Positions 19,880 through 29,826 are shown, counted from the first letter of the stretch. The stretch is 64,000 nt of DNA from Marinoscillum furvescens DSM 4134 (GCF_003386095.1 NZ_QREG01000017.1:79734-143733); one strand, 5' to 3'. Program-made: numbers and translations. Notes: generated from the sequence alone by a model not told the origin.

Positions 19880-20335
19880 GGCTATTCTGTTGATTTCTAT
19901 CGGCGAAATTATACCAAAAATTGAAAGAAGTTATTTACAGCAAATCATGTTTCTGGTAAATATATTTTCTAAATAATGGTCTAATTGCTGCTTATGTGAA
20001 TTTACTGATAGTCTATAACACCATTTGACCATTAAATTCTACCAGGTCACCCTACTTGTTACGGGTGAACGCGTGATTTAGCCCATCTTTGAAGTAGGTT
20101 TTTTCATAGTGAAGTTGTTTGCCTTCTTGATTGGTTAGGTTAGGAAAAAGACTTGAAGGCAGACTCGCCCCGAACATCCTTGTTCGGGGTAATTTATTTG
20201 TGGTATTTGGGTTTACCCAAACGGAAAAACTTTCTACTGGTAGGGTAAAGTGGGTGTCTTGACGAACAATGTTGTCATTTTGATTCATCAGCATGTAAAT
20301 TGTAGGTGCTCTTGGGTATAAGAGCATTAGCGGAA
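19880..20335. other. Gene-poor 456-bp gap with three hairpins
   Basis: No gene supported. Three hairpins are visible: tcaccc/gggtga with a 10-nt loop near 20046-20067, a perfect 9-bp stem ccccgaaca/tgttcgggg with a 4-nt loop at 20168-20189, and tttgggt/acccaaa with a 2-nt loop at 20206-20221. None has a T-run. A 91-codon frame on the minus strand (20052-20327) crosses all three; it has no recognisable domain and is probably chance or a decayed remnant. The kinase promoter should lie within this gap. Confidence 0.5.
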
Positions 20336-22288
20336 ATGAGCAGATTGGAGAAGTTGAAGAAAACGAAAAAGCCAGCTACAGTAGCGGTGGTATCAGCCAT
20401 GTTATTGTTGCTGATGGGTGCCTATGCCACCTATCTGAGTTACAAGATAGGGTGGAAGGAGCATGAGCGTGAGACTGTGCGCACACTTCAGCGTTTGGAA
20501 GAGCAAGTGGAGCATGCCTTAAGCTACTGTAATTCTGCTGCATTGCTACTGGCCTATACTGTGGATGACAATGGTGTGGCTACCAACTTCGATTCGGTAG
20601 CCAAAAGTCTCATGACAGCTGCTAGCTACTACGATGTTTTAGAACTTCAAGCCAATGGAGTAATTACGCATATCTACCCTATGACTGGCAATGAAAGTGC
20701 CATGGGCTACGATATTCTCCAGGATCCCAATCGAAATAAAGAAGCCCTAAAGGCGATCGAGCGAAAGCACATGTACTATGCTGGGCCATTTGAGCTAAAG
20801 CAAGGGGGGCAGGCCATAGTAGGACGGCTTCCTATTTTTATAGATAATAATTTTTGGGGCTTCTCGGCCGTGATCATCAGTTTGGAGAAATTTCTAAACA
20901 ACTCAGGTATAGATCAGGTAACCGGTGGTAAGTATCATGTGCAGTTTGCAAAGATTAATCCCAATACCGGCGAAGAAGAGTTTTTTTTACCTAGAAAAGA
21001 AGGGTATCCCAACTCAGCCAGCGAAAAGGTAGTAATTAGTCAGGGAGGCTGGGTCTTATATGTGGATCCTGTAGGAGGGTTTACAGGTTGGGTTTTTGTT
21101 ATCCCAATGGGTATTCTTAGTATGTGTTTGGCTATTGTTGGCGGTTTTTTCATCAATGAATTATTAAAAAGGCCACGTGAGCTCGAAAGGCAATTGGTGG
21201 AGCACTCCGAAGAGCTCATCAAGAGTGAGCGAAAATTCAGATCTATTTTTGAGCAGGCTGCCATAGGTGTGGCCCATGTCAATGTGATGACCGGCCATTA
21301 CCTGGCTGTGAATCAGCGCTTTTGTGAAATGCTCGGCTATAATGAGGAGGAGATGATGTCATTGTCTTTTTCTCAAATTACCCATAGGGACGATCTGGAA
21401 GAGAGTATCAACAACCTAATGGATCTGCGAAATGGAGACATACTGGAGTTTTCACTTGAAAAACGGTTTATTCGTAAGAATGGTACTCAGGTGTGGGCGA
21501 ATGTTACCGTATCTCCCATGTGGAAGCAGCCCGAGCTTCCATCTTCATACATAGCCATAGTAGAGGACATCTCTGAGAAAAAGAATTTTCAGGAACGCAT
21601 ACTGGAAAGTTCACTACAGGCTCAGGAACGCGAGAAAAACAGGATAGCTCGTGAGTTGCATGACGGCATAGTGCAGGAGCTTGTAGCTTGTGGTATTCAG
21701 GCGGAGAGTCTGGTCAATGTTTTGAACTCACCGCCAGACTTAATGGAGCGCATTGCGCAATTGATAGCTACCATCAAGAAAGTGACAAACGACACGCGCG
21801 GGCTTTCTCATAACCTGTTGTCGGCAGATATGAACGAAATGACGCTTGTCGACTTATTAAATCGCCTGGAGCATCAGCTCAAAAGCCTGTCTGCTGTAGA
21901 CTTGCGAATGGAGGTACACCTGGAATGTGACGATGACCTGATTTCTAAAGCTGTAAAAATCAATATATACCGGGCCGTTCAAGAGCTCACGACCAATATA
22001 ATCAAACATGCTTCTGCTACGTTCGCAGTTATTAGCGTAGAGCAAATTGGAGATCAGATATTTGTTACAGTTCGTGACAATGGAGTTGGCCTCAAAAACG
22101 AGCCGCGAGAAGGTATAGGGTGGTACAATATCAAAAGCAGAATCAGTAAAATAGGAGGTAGATTAGAGTATAATCAGCCAGATAGTGGTGGTTTGGAAGT
22201 TAGCTTTCATGTACCCATTTTAGAGCCTGCCGTATATTCTACGCTACATCAGCCATCATCACCCAATGAAGCACGGCCTCTCATTTAA
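20336..22288 (+). CDS. CHASE-PAS sensor histidine kinase (HisKA_3 type)
   Basis: Inner-membrane sensor kinase of 650 residues. A first transmembrane helix (about 14-37) and a second (about 240-268) enclose a periplasmic CHASE domain with YYDVLELQANGVITHIYPM and GRLPIFIDNNFWGF. A PAS domain follows (about 290-415; FEQAAIGVAHVNVMTGHYLAVNQRF). Next is a HisKA_3 dimerisation domain with the phospho-acceptor in RIARELHDGIVQEL, then a HATPase_c domain with NITKHA-like NIIKHASATFAVI, DNGVGLKN and GWYNIKSRI. This NarX/DesK-type kinase normally pairs with a LuxR-family regulator, but none is adjacent. Start 20336 is chosen over 20306 because gcggaa precedes it and the N-terminus is then short and basic. 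Confidence 0.87.
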   Translation: MSRLEKLKKTKKPATVAVVSAMLLLLMGAYATYLSYKIGWKEHERETVRTLQRLEEQVEHALSYCNSAALLLAYTVDDNGVATNFDSVAKSLMTAASYYDVLELQANGVITHIYPMTGNESAMGYDILQDPNRNKEALKAIERKHMYYAGPFELKQGGQAIVGRLPIFIDNNFWGFSAVIISLEKFLNNSGIDQVTGGKYHVQFAKINPNTGEEEFFLPRKEGYPNSASEKVVISQGGWVLYVDPVGGFTGWVFVIPMGILSMCLAIVGGFFINELLKRPRELERQLVEHSEELIKSERKFRSIFEQAAIGVAHVNVMTGHYLAVNQRFCEMLGYNEEEMMSLSFSQITHRDDLEESINNLMDLRNGDILEFSLEKRFIRKNGTQVWANVTVSPMWKQPELPSSYIAIVEDISEKKNFQERILESSLQAQEREKNRIARELHDGIVQELVACGIQAESLVNVLNSPPDLMERIAQLIATIKKVTNDTRGLSHNLLSADMNEMTLVDLLNRLEHQLKSLSAVDLRMEVHLECDDDLISKAVKINIYRAVQELTTNIIKHASATFAVISVEQIGDQIFVTVRDNGVGLKNEPREGIGWYNIKSRISKIGGRLEYNQPDSGGLEVSFHVPILEPAVYSTLHQPSSPNEARPLI

Positions 22289-22431
22289 GGTCGGTCATGA
22301 AGGTACGTGAGCATTCAAGTAAATTTTGCATATCCTATCACAAAACTTGTAGATATTCGTTTACTTGGTAGAAAATCTAAATAGAATCACAGGGAAACAT
22401 CTGTGTGTTTTTAAATTAACAACCAATGCAT

Positions 22432-23031
22432 ATGAAAAAAGGATTATTACTCGCTACAGCTTTGTTGCTTTCTGTTTTTGCTTTTTCTCAGGCTAAAGTT
22501 GAATTCGGATTAAAAGGAGGGCTAAACCTGGCCAAAGTAAATACTGAGGATGCTGTCGCCAATTATGAAAATGCTACGGGCTATCACGCTGGTGCGTATT
22601 CGTTGATCAAAGTGGCTAACGTAGGGATCCAGCCTGAATTGCTGTACTCCACGCGTGGTACCGAGGTGGATTTTAATTCCGTGTCACAGGATTTTAAGCA
22701 GGAGTATGTGTATTTAGACATTCCTGTTATGTTAAAACTGTACGCTGTTGCAGGCCTTAATTTACAAGTAGGACCTCAGTTTGGTATGCTGCTATCTGTA
22801 GATGGAAAGACGCAGGATGCCAATGGAAATACGGTAGCTATCAGCAAGGACAGCTATAAAAATTCCGACATCAGCGCTGCTTTTGGAGCAGGATGGGATG
22901 CACCTTTCGGGCTCAACTTTTCTGCACGATACATTCTTGGACTTACTGATGTAAATAGCGGTGATGAAGAAGCCAAGAATCGCACATTTCAGGTCTCTTT
23001 AGGATTTAGACTCTTCAAAGTAGGGAAGTAG
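22432..23031 (+). CDS. PorT-family outer-membrane beta-barrel protein
   Basis: About 199-residue exported protein of the outer-membrane beta-barrel (PorT-like, OMP_b-brl_2) family. Signal peptide MKKGLLLATALLLSVFAFSQ; an ATG two codons earlier (22426) is also possible. Strand pairs such as VEFGLKGGLNLAKV, VGIQPELLYSTRG, YLDIPVMLKLYAVAGLNLQVGP and GLNFSARYILGLTDV are characteristic, and the chain ends with FQVSLGFRLF. Probably a small eight-stranded barrel of unknown ligand. Transcribed alone and convergent with the large barrel gene, with a strong terminator after it. True PorT function (type IX secretion) should not be assumed. Confidence 0.85.
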   Translation: MKKGLLLATALLLSVFAFSQAKVEFGLKGGLNLAKVNTEDAVANYENATGYHAGAYSLIKVANVGIQPELLYSTRGTEVDFNSVSQDFKQEYVYLDIPVMLKLYAVAGLNLQVGPQFGMLLSVDGKTQDANGNTVAISKDSYKNSDISAAFGAGWDAPFGLNFSARYILGLTDVNSGDEEAKNRTFQVSLGFRLFKVGK

Positions 23032-23063
23032 ATTAGATAAATACGAAATCAGGATATATGATG

Positions 23064-23097
23064 CCGCCACAAACCTTGATTTGTGGCGGTTTTTTTA
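23064..23097 (+). terminator. Rho-independent terminator
   Basis: Perfect 10-bp arms ccgccacaaa (23064-23073) and tttgtggcgg (23080-23089) with a 6-nt loop are followed by eight T. It closes the PorT-like gene and lies 4 bp before the stop of the convergent barrel gene. Confidence 0.92.
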
Positions 23098-23100
23098 TTT

Positions 23101-25824
23101 CTAGATGTCTTTGAAATCTTCCTCAGTGGTCCCAGCACTAAAATGGCGGATATTATATGTAAAGGTCAGCATGAAATACCGCTCCAATACAGTGGACTCT
23201 CTGTCTTCCACATAAAGCTCCGAAAACTGTCTACTCACGTTGTTGTTTTGCGCAAATAAGTCGTAGACATTGATGCTGATCTCGGCTTTGTCATCTTTAA
23301 GGAATTTCTTGCCAGCACTCATGTTTAGTAAGAAAGAGGTGTTGTCATATCCTTCTGCAAGACCTGTGTTTAACTGGTGTTTCAAGTCTGCTCTGTACAC
23401 AAACCCATCCCCAAAGACCCAGCGATATTTAAAGCGAGTGGTTTGATAGAAAAACCGATTATCTATACTTGGTCTAAGAGAGTTTTCCACTCTCCTGAAG
23501 TTTGAGCGTGTAGATAGGTTAAAGTCTAGCCGCTCACTAATGTTGCTATTGATTGAGAACCCAAGTCGATAGTTGCTGGAGATGGTATTGCTGATTTGTT
23601 CGTTTACTACCCCAGGGTTTTGCATAAAAGTATATCCACCGTTCACACGAAAATTTGATTGCAATAGCTCCACAGGTTCTCCATAGCTGAAATAGCTGTG
23701 AATTTTATAATACCCGTCCACATTGATAGGCCGGGTAAATCGTGTTCCATTATCTATTTCCACACCGTCAGCTACTTCTGTTTTTTCGGTAGCTATCATG
23801 GTGGCACTTCTGATCAGGTTGGTAGCAAAACTGGTGGAAACTGAAGCATACATGCTTTTGCCAGTTTCCATATCGTTTGACCAGAAGCGTGTGCGTGCCC
23901 AATGATGGAAGGACTGGTCCAGGTCCGGGTTTCCTGTTTGTATATGAAGCGGATTAGAGTTGTCAATTACACTTTGCAATTGGCCAATAGATGGCTCCTG
24001 AGTCCAGGTGTTGTAATTGAACTGAACACGCTGATTGTCATTGAACTGGTAGTCAACTCTCGCAGATGGCAACAAGCTGATAAATACCCTGCTTTGGTGA
24101 AACTTCTCAGGAAATACCTGGTCGTTGCGCATATCGGTCATTTGGTATTCACCTTCTACCTGTAGTCTTAGTTTGTTTTTGTTAAACTGATAGCCAACTT
24201 CTATTTGCTGTTGCATGTATTGGCTCTGAAAAGTGTTGCTCAATGCAGTGTCCAATACCTTTTGCTCCTCAGTAGCCAGCTCATAGGTGAGTTTGTTTGA
24301 GTCGTTGATTTTGTCACCTATCTGGTACTCCAGCTCCATCATGCCGTGTTTCCCTACGGGTTCTGTATATGACGTCTGTACACGCCAGGATAGCGCACTA
24401 CGATCTCGCGTGGTTTCCTGGTTGAGGAGGTCTACACTGTCTTCTTCGGCATAATAGATGTTTTCAGCCTGTCTGCCAGAAAAGTCTTCATTGGTATGCC
24501 ATCCGGTATGTAGGTGCGTGGTAAGTGTCCTTCCTTGTTTATCAAATTTTTTGCTAAAGAAGAGACTGTTGTTGTAGTCGTAATCCTGAAAATTACCGAT
24601 TGCCGTATTCTCAGTTTCATTAATAGGAGCACCATTGCTGGTTGTTTTTCCATCAAAATTGTTGATGCGGTTTTGATGCTTTAGAGAGATCACCGGACGC
24701 ATGAGGAAGGTGGTCTGCTCGTCATGTTTGTATTCTATTTTCCCCCTGAACCTGTGTTCCCACGCTGTTCTGTTGTAATAGCTATTCTCATCATAAATCT
24801 GCCCAGAATCAGAAGTGATGGTGTAGTCTCGAAGCTTTTGTTGGTTTTCTTCACGATTTTGATGTGAAAACTGATAGCTCGCGTTCACTTCTAATTTGTC
24901 CCCGATATCGTCACCAAAGTTGATGCCTATGTTGTTTGTTTTGATGAGTCCGTTTTGATCCAGTCCGTCACCTATATTCGTGGGGTCTGCTGTATATCTC
25001 GTAGTGTTGATGTTGTTGCTAAGGCCTGTTACAGTTACGCGTCGGTCGTTGTTAAAAAAATTGACGCTGGCTCCAGCGCGGTAGGTGCCGTTGGTGCCAA
25101 CTCCTGCGTTGGATTTTCCAAATTGACCAACTCTACGGCTTGGTTTGGTAATGATGTTGATGGTTTTTTGTTGGTTGCCATCATCAAACCCACTTAATGC
25201 CGCCTTATCACTTTTTTTATCGAAAATTTGTACACTAGCCACTACATCCGCGGGGAGGTTTTGAAGAGCCGTTTTTACATCTCCCCCAAAGAAGGGTTTT
25301 CCATCCACAAGGATGACCTGTATATCTTCTCCGTTGGCTTGTAGTTTGCCATCCTCTGTAGCGATTCCCGGTAGCTTTTCTATGAGCTCCTGACTTGATG
25401 CATCTGGAGCCGTTTTGTAGGCTTTGGCACTAAACTCCGACGTGTCACCTTTCTGCATGGCTGCCACTGCTGGTGCGGATATTTGAACGGCATCCAGTAC
25501 TTTGGTGTTTTCTACCAGCAATATATCACCCAGGTTGGTATCCTTAGTGATGGCTATTTGTTGTTTATAGGCATGAAACCCAACAAAATTGGCCTGTAAG
25601 ATGTATTCTCCTTTCTGGATATCAGAAATTTTAAATTTCCCATCCAGGTCGGTAACGGTTCCTTTTACTGTGGTAGAGTCTTTAGGACTAAGGAGCACCA
25701 CCGATGCTCCGGGAAATGTGGAGTTGTCTGATTCGCTTTTTACGACTCCAGATATGGAATACTCTTGAGCAAAAAGTGATGTGATGCAAGACAGGCAGGT
25801 CAGGGTTGCCAAAATGTACTTCAT
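23101..25824 (-). CDS. Outer-membrane beta-barrel family protein (TonB-receptor-like)
   Basis: 907-residue outer-membrane protein. Signal peptide MKYILATLTCLSCITSLFAQ, then a carboxypeptidase-regulatory-like domain (about 22-105; YSISGVVKSESDNSTFPGAS and GTVTDLDGKFKISDI). A plug-like region follows, with ELIEKLPGIATEDGKLQANGE and ILVDGKPFFGGDVKTALQNLPADVVASVQIFDKKS, and then a long barrel of alternating aromatic strands ending FMLTFTYNIRHF. This order is typical of the OMP_b-brl_3 branch, which resembles TonB-dependent receptors but has no SusD partner. No SusD gene or regulator adjoins it, so the ligand is unknown. Transcribed leftward alone. Confidence 0.87.
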   Translation of the reverse strand: MKYILATLTCLSCITSLFAQEYSISGVVKSESDNSTFPGASVVLLSPKDSTTVKGTVTDLDGKFKISDIQKGEYILQANFVGFHAYKQQIAITKDTNLGDILLVENTKVLDAVQISAPAVAAMQKGDTSEFSAKAYKTAPDASSQELIEKLPGIATEDGKLQANGEDIQVILVDGKPFFGGDVKTALQNLPADVVASVQIFDKKSDKAALSGFDDGNQQKTINIITKPSRRVGQFGKSNAGVGTNGTYRAGASVNFFNNDRRVTVTGLSNNINTTRYTADPTNIGDGLDQNGLIKTNNIGINFGDDIGDKLEVNASYQFSHQNREENQQKLRDYTITSDSGQIYDENSYYNRTAWEHRFRGKIEYKHDEQTTFLMRPVISLKHQNRINNFDGKTTSNGAPINETENTAIGNFQDYDYNNSLFFSKKFDKQGRTLTTHLHTGWHTNEDFSGRQAENIYYAEEDSVDLLNQETTRDRSALSWRVQTSYTEPVGKHGMMELEYQIGDKINDSNKLTYELATEEQKVLDTALSNTFQSQYMQQQIEVGYQFNKNKLRLQVEGEYQMTDMRNDQVFPEKFHQSRVFISLLPSARVDYQFNDNQRVQFNYNTWTQEPSIGQLQSVIDNSNPLHIQTGNPDLDQSFHHWARTRFWSNDMETGKSMYASVSTSFATNLIRSATMIATEKTEVADGVEIDNGTRFTRPINVDGYYKIHSYFSYGEPVELLQSNFRVNGGYTFMQNPGVVNEQISNTISSNYRLGFSINSNISERLDFNLSTRSNFRRVENSLRPSIDNRFFYQTTRFKYRWVFGDGFVYRADLKHQLNTGLAEGYDNTSFLLNMSAGKKFLKDDKAEISINVYDLFAQNNNVSRQFSELYVEDRESTVLERYFMLTFTYNIRHFSAGTTEEDFKDI

Positions 25825-25980
25825 TGCGTTTTCCTTTTATTTGATTCGTTAATTTGGTGGTTTACGAATGCTCATTTTCGGGAAATAAAGACACTCAAGT
25901 CAACTAAGCATCAAGTGTCTTCAAGGGTATAACGATTATAGGCAAAAACCTTGCCTCAATTTGAGATATTATGCAAAAGG

Positions 25981-27147
25981 CTAATTTTTTCTCGATTTTG
26001 CGTATAGTCCCACCAGTCCCACGGTCGGTCCTATGCACATCAATAGAAAATTTAGAGGAGAGCTAATTATGGCTTCCAGATAGGCGAGGAGCTGTAGGCT
26101 GACGATCGTGATGCCAAATCCAATGCTGTTGACAATGGTCAGCGCGCTGCCTCGCAGGTGGGCGGGTGCATTTTGAGCAATCAGCGTAGAAAACAGTGGT
26201 GAGTCCGCTACTACACTGATGCCCCAAATCATAATTACTACGATCGATATCATTGGGAAATTTAAACAGTAGATAATAGCCGCGCAGCATATTCCTGAAA
26301 TAGCCAGAGCCCAGGTTGCAATGGTTTTGCTGCCAAAAGGTACTGCCAGATAGCCTGCCAAAATACAGCCAATACCACCGGACCCAATGACTATGAAGGA
26401 AAGTAAAGAGATGTCTGCGTCGGGCAATGCATAGCGGAGGAGCATAGGGACAAAAGCCCAAAAAGTATATAATTCCCACATATGGCCAAAGTACCCTACA
26501 GCGGCTTGTCTAAACTTGACTTGCAGAAATAGTCTTGCAATGGCTGTAGGGTTCATTGATTTCGACGCATGTCGGTAGGGGCCGTCAGGTACCGCAGTGC
26601 CAATAGCCAACCCACCAATGATCGCGAGCAATGAAGTACCGTAGAAGACATACTCCCATGGGGTCTGGCTAAGGATGCTTCGCAGTAGGTGAGGGAAAGC
26701 CGTTCCGAGCACCAGGGCGCCCACCAAATAACCAAGCGATTTACCTAAGCCACTTTGGAAGTGATCAGCTGCGATTTTCATACCCACAGGATAAATGCCG
26801 GCGAGACAAAAGCCCGTAATGAAACGAAGCAATAGAATAGAATAATAGCTATTGATAGGTAGGGGACAAAGCAAGTTGAATATCGCCCCTAGAAAAGCAC
26901 AAAGCATGAAAACTTTAGAAGGAGAATATCTATCTGCAATCAGGAAGAAAGCAAATACCAGCGTGCCCACAATAAAACCTAGCTGCACGGAAGATGTGAG
27001 GTTTCCTACAGCAGTGGAGGTCATATTAAAGACCTCCTGAAGCTGGGGAAGAACAGCATTGCCAGCAAACCACAAGGAGGTACAGGCAAACTGACTACAA
27101 ACAATTATGGGCAAAACACTGACAGGAGCAGAGGCTGATTTTGACAT
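25981..27147 (-). CDS. Major facilitator superfamily transporter
   Basis: 388-residue inner-membrane carrier with about twelve hydrophobic helices. MFS features include the helix 2-3 loop FLIADRYSPSKVFMLCAF and the helix 4-5 region FCLAGIYPVGMKIAADHF. The second half starts after a short loop near residue 190. The nearest subtypes by eye are CynX/NimT-like or sugar-phosphate-like carriers, but no substrate can be proposed. On the minus strand TATCTTTG (27162-27155) is an exact -7 box, but it lies so close to the start codon that the message would be almost leaderless. Neighbours are an unrelated barrel and a family of unknown function. Confidence 0.82.
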   Translation of the reverse strand: MSKSASAPVSVLPIIVCSQFACTSLWFAGNAVLPQLQEVFNMTSTAVGNLTSSVQLGFIVGTLVFAFFLIADRYSPSKVFMLCAFLGAIFNLLCPLPINSYYSILLLRFITGFCLAGIYPVGMKIAADHFQSGLGKSLGYLVGALVLGTAFPHLLRSILSQTPWEYVFYGTSLLAIIGGLAIGTAVPDGPYRHASKSMNPTAIARLFLQVKFRQAAVGYFGHMWELYTFWAFVPMLLRYALPDADISLLSFIVIGSGGIGCILAGYLAVPFGSKTIATWALAISGICCAAIIYCLNFPMISIVVIMIWGISVVADSPLFSTLIAQNAPAHLRGSALTIVNSIGFGITIVSLQLLAYLEAIISSPLNFLLMCIGPTVGLVGLYAKSRKN

Positions 27148-27174
27148 GTCCCCGCAAAGATAACTCCTCAGGCC

Positions 27175-28407
27175 TTATAGCCGGGTGTTCAGAATGTTGT
27201 TGTAAATAGAGCCAAACGTATAGCTCACGCCAGCGCCTACAGACAGGCGATAGTTGGTAGCGATCGCCCGTTGTTGGAGGATGATGTCCTCCAATGATGC
27301 ATCGCCCTGTTCCAGGTTGATTTGGTCGCGAATCATATCGAAACTTGCGTTTACCCGTACCGAGAACCCTTTGAAAACCCGCACAGCAGCACTGTTGTTC
27401 ATGCTAAGTCGGTTTTTAGAGAAATCGTTTAAAAAGTTTGAAGCACTTACTCCAGAATAGAGGTTGCCCCAGTTTTTACGAAAGCGTACATTGAGAGAAA
27501 AAGACTGGCTTGGGTAACGATCCTCGTTTACGTCGTATATCGTGGTTTTGAGGTATTTCTGATGGTTGTATCCTACTTTATATGCCAGTGTAACCTCCTT
27601 GGTGAGCACCTCTCTATAGTCAAAGAAGCTATATTCTACAGCTGGTGAGATATTGGTTTTCACCTGAATATTATCCACCGTGTTCGAGCTGATACTGGAG
27701 AAAATTCCTGCAGACCAGTGATCGCCCAGACTTTTCACTACGCTGGCAGCGGTATACTTCCAGTCACGAATGCTTGTAAACTCCTCGTCGTTCTCATCTA
27801 TTTTTAGGATGTTTCTATTGAAATGCGCATCCAGTCTTACTCTCCAGTTTTCGGTCACCTTATCACCTTCGGCACCCATGCGGGTATTTAGTTCGTTCCT
27901 GGTGTCCTGATCTCTCATGTTGAAATTACCATAGATTTCAAAAATCCAGTTGTTCCAGGGGTCATCCACAGTGGTGCTATTGGCTTCTTCGCTTTGTAAA
28001 ACTTCTACTATCAGCTGATCAGCCATATTGGTGTGCATCATGTAGGGGATAAAACCATTGATAACCGCTTTGAGTAGCTTATCCCGCAATTCATTGGAGG
28101 TTAGCGTGCGAGAGAAATCTACATCAAAGGTGTTGTTGATTCCTTCAAACTGGCCTTTGCCCGTATATTCCAGGTTGTAAATTACGCTGGAAGGATTTCC
28201 TGAGGTATTGACCAAAAGGTATACATCTGCAAGATTTTGATCACGGACATGGTCCAAAAACAGTGTGTTTTGTCGGATGTAACTGTCATTGCAGCCGCGG
28301 CAATCTATGTTGACTTTAAGTTTTGATGAAGATTCTTGAGCAGTGCCTAAAAAGGTGAAAAAAAGGGCCAAACCCGTTAGCATGGCCGGAAGTGCTTTGT
28401 AAGTCAT
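27175..28407 (-). CDS. Exported Bacteroidota protein of unknown function, barrel-like
   Basis: 410 residues from the ATG at 28407, which begins a signal peptide (MTYKALPAMLTGLALFFTFLG, cleavage near TAQ). An ATG 19 codons upstream lacks this character. After the signal comes a conserved N-terminal region with two cysteines, NIDCRGCNDSYIRQN and LADVYLLVNTSGN. The second half has many alternating-residue strands (WKYTAASVVKSLGDHWSAGIF, NWGNLYSGVSASNFLNDFSKN) and ends SYTFGSIYNNILNTRL. I recognise this architecture from exported proteins widespread in Bacteroidota, without known function. The C-terminal part is probably an outer-membrane barrel. It stands alone. Confidence 0.7.
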   Translation of the reverse strand: MTYKALPAMLTGLALFFTFLGTAQESSSKLKVNIDCRGCNDSYIRQNTLFLDHVRDQNLADVYLLVNTSGNPSSVIYNLEYTGKGQFEGINNTFDVDFSRTLTSNELRDKLLKAVINGFIPYMMHTNMADQLIVEVLQSEEANSTTVDDPWNNWIFEIYGNFNMRDQDTRNELNTRMGAEGDKVTENWRVRLDAHFNRNILKIDENDEEFTSIRDWKYTAASVVKSLGDHWSAGIFSSISSNTVDNIQVKTNISPAVEYSFFDYREVLTKEVTLAYKVGYNHQKYLKTTIYDVNEDRYPSQSFSLNVRFRKNWGNLYSGVSASNFLNDFSKNRLSMNNSAAVRVFKGFSVRVNASFDMIRDQINLEQGDASLEDIILQQRAIATNYRLSVGAGVSYTFGSIYNNILNTRL

Positions 28408-28635
28408 TGGTTGGTAAAATTGAGTTTTTTCGATGTTTCGCAGGTTTACAGCGAAAAATGTCAAATTGACATCAAATACCGTGCCTTTATTGGTGGTTGT
28501 TCGATTGTGAATTGATTTTATCGTGCTTTAGCCAATTATAAGTGGGTGTAAGGTATTTGTAAGCTCCTTTAAAAGCTTCTTTTGATTTCTTCTAGCCAAC
28601 TTCACAATTGCTCATAGCGACCAAAACACCAAACT

Positions 28636-29826
28636 ATGTTTGAATTTATATGGCTTTTATGTTTCATTGGCTTTTGGAGTGGATTGCTGATCCTCTTATA
28701 TACTTACTTAGGCTACGGAGGGGTAATCTATTTGATCAATACCTTTCGACCTTCAGCAAAAAACGCTAAAAACTTCATGAAGGAATGGCCACAAACCACT
28801 TTCCTTATCGCCGCGTACAACGAAGAAGCCTACATACGGGATAAAATCATCAATACGCTCAACCTGGAATACCCCAAAGACAAAATGGATATTTGGGTGG
28901 TAACAGATGGCTCTTCAGACAATACAGCTGCTATTGTAAGGGAGTTTCCGGCAGTAAAACTATTCCACAAAAATGAACGCAGAGGGAAAATTCACGCCGT
29001 AAATCGTGTAATGCGTTTTGTGAAAAGTCCCATCGTGGTGTTTTCAGATGCCAATACCATGCTAAATGTACAAGCACTACAAAACATGGTAAGACACTAT
29101 TCGGACCCTAAGGTAGGAGGTGTTTCAGGGGAAAAGCGCATAGTAGACTTAGAAGAAGATAACGCAAGCGGCTCTGGTGAAGGGCTGTACTGGAAGTACG
29201 AATCATTTCTAAAGAAAATGGATTCTGACTTAAACTCTATTGTAGGCTCTGCTGGAGAACTCTTTTCAGTAAGAACATCACTTTATGAATACCCTCCGTC
29301 GGATATGGTTATAGAGGATTTCTTCATTTCAATGAAAATAGCAGCCAAGGGATATCGCTTCGTTTACGAACCAGCGGCTATGGCTACTGAGACAGCATCC
29401 GCTACTGTGGAAGATGAATGGAAGCGTAAAGTGCGAATTTCTGCAGGAGGACTTCAAGCCATAGCCAGACTGAAAGACTTGCTCAATCCCTGGAAGTATG
29501 GAGTACTCACTTTCCAGTATGTATCTCATCGAGTACTTCGGTGGACATTAGCACCTTTGGCATTACTGGTGGTGTTTATTACGAACATTTGGTTGGCCGT
29601 GGAGGCACCATTCGTTCTTTATGACTGGTTATTGATTGGTCAGTTGCTTTTCTATAGCCTGGCATTCGTAGGATTCCTTTTGCGAAACGAAAAGGTGGGG
29701 ATCAAGGGTTTTTTTGTTCCTTTTTATTTCTCCATGATGAATTTTTCGGTGTATGCGGGCTTTATCCGCTATGTCAGAAAAGAGCAGGCAGTAACCTGGG
29801 AAAAAACACGTAGAGCTGCCGCTTGA
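28636..29826 (+). CDS. Membrane GT2 glycosyltransferase
   Basis: 396-residue processive-type family 2 glycosyltransferase anchored in the inner membrane. One N-terminal helix (about 5-28) precedes the GT-A domain, with TFLIAAYNEEAYIRDKI and VVTDGSSDNTAAIV (nucleotide-sugar site), FSDANTM (DxD-like metal site) and SAGELFSVR followed by the acceptor aspartate in VIEDFFISMKI. The QxxRW-like site appears as EDEWKRKVRISAGGLQA. Three or four C-terminal helices follow. The type is common in exopolysaccharide and biofilm-matrix synthesis. It starts the surface-polysaccharide region and lies 266 bp before the poly-HAMP kinase. Confidence 0.87.
   Translation: MFEFIWLLCFIGFWSGLLILLYTYLGYGGVIYLINTFRPSAKNAKNFMKEWPQTTFLIAAYNEEAYIRDKIINTLNLEYPKDKMDIWVVTDGSSDNTAAIVREFPAVKLFHKNERRGKIHAVNRVMRFVKSPIVVFSDANTMLNVQALQNMVRHYSDPKVGGVSGEKRIVDLEEDNASGSGEGLYWKYESFLKKMDSDLNSIVGSAGELFSVRTSLYEYPPSDMVIEDFFISMKIAAKGYRFVYEPAAMATETASATVEDEWKRKVRISAGGLQAIARLKDLLNPWKYGVLTFQYVSHRVLRWTLAPLALLVVFITNIWLAVEAPFVLYDWLLIGQLLFYSLAFVGFLLRNEKVGIKGFFVPFYFSMMNFSVYAGFIRYVRKEQAVTWEKTRRAAA

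Noticed and set aside
20052..20327. 91-codon minus-strand frame in the gap before the CHASE kinase
   Set aside because: No recognisable domain, no ribosome site, and it runs across three hairpins; kept only as part of the gap description.
22432..23031. PorT component of the type IX secretion system
   Set aside because: Only general barrel-family similarity; no other type IX genes are nearby and the family is large.
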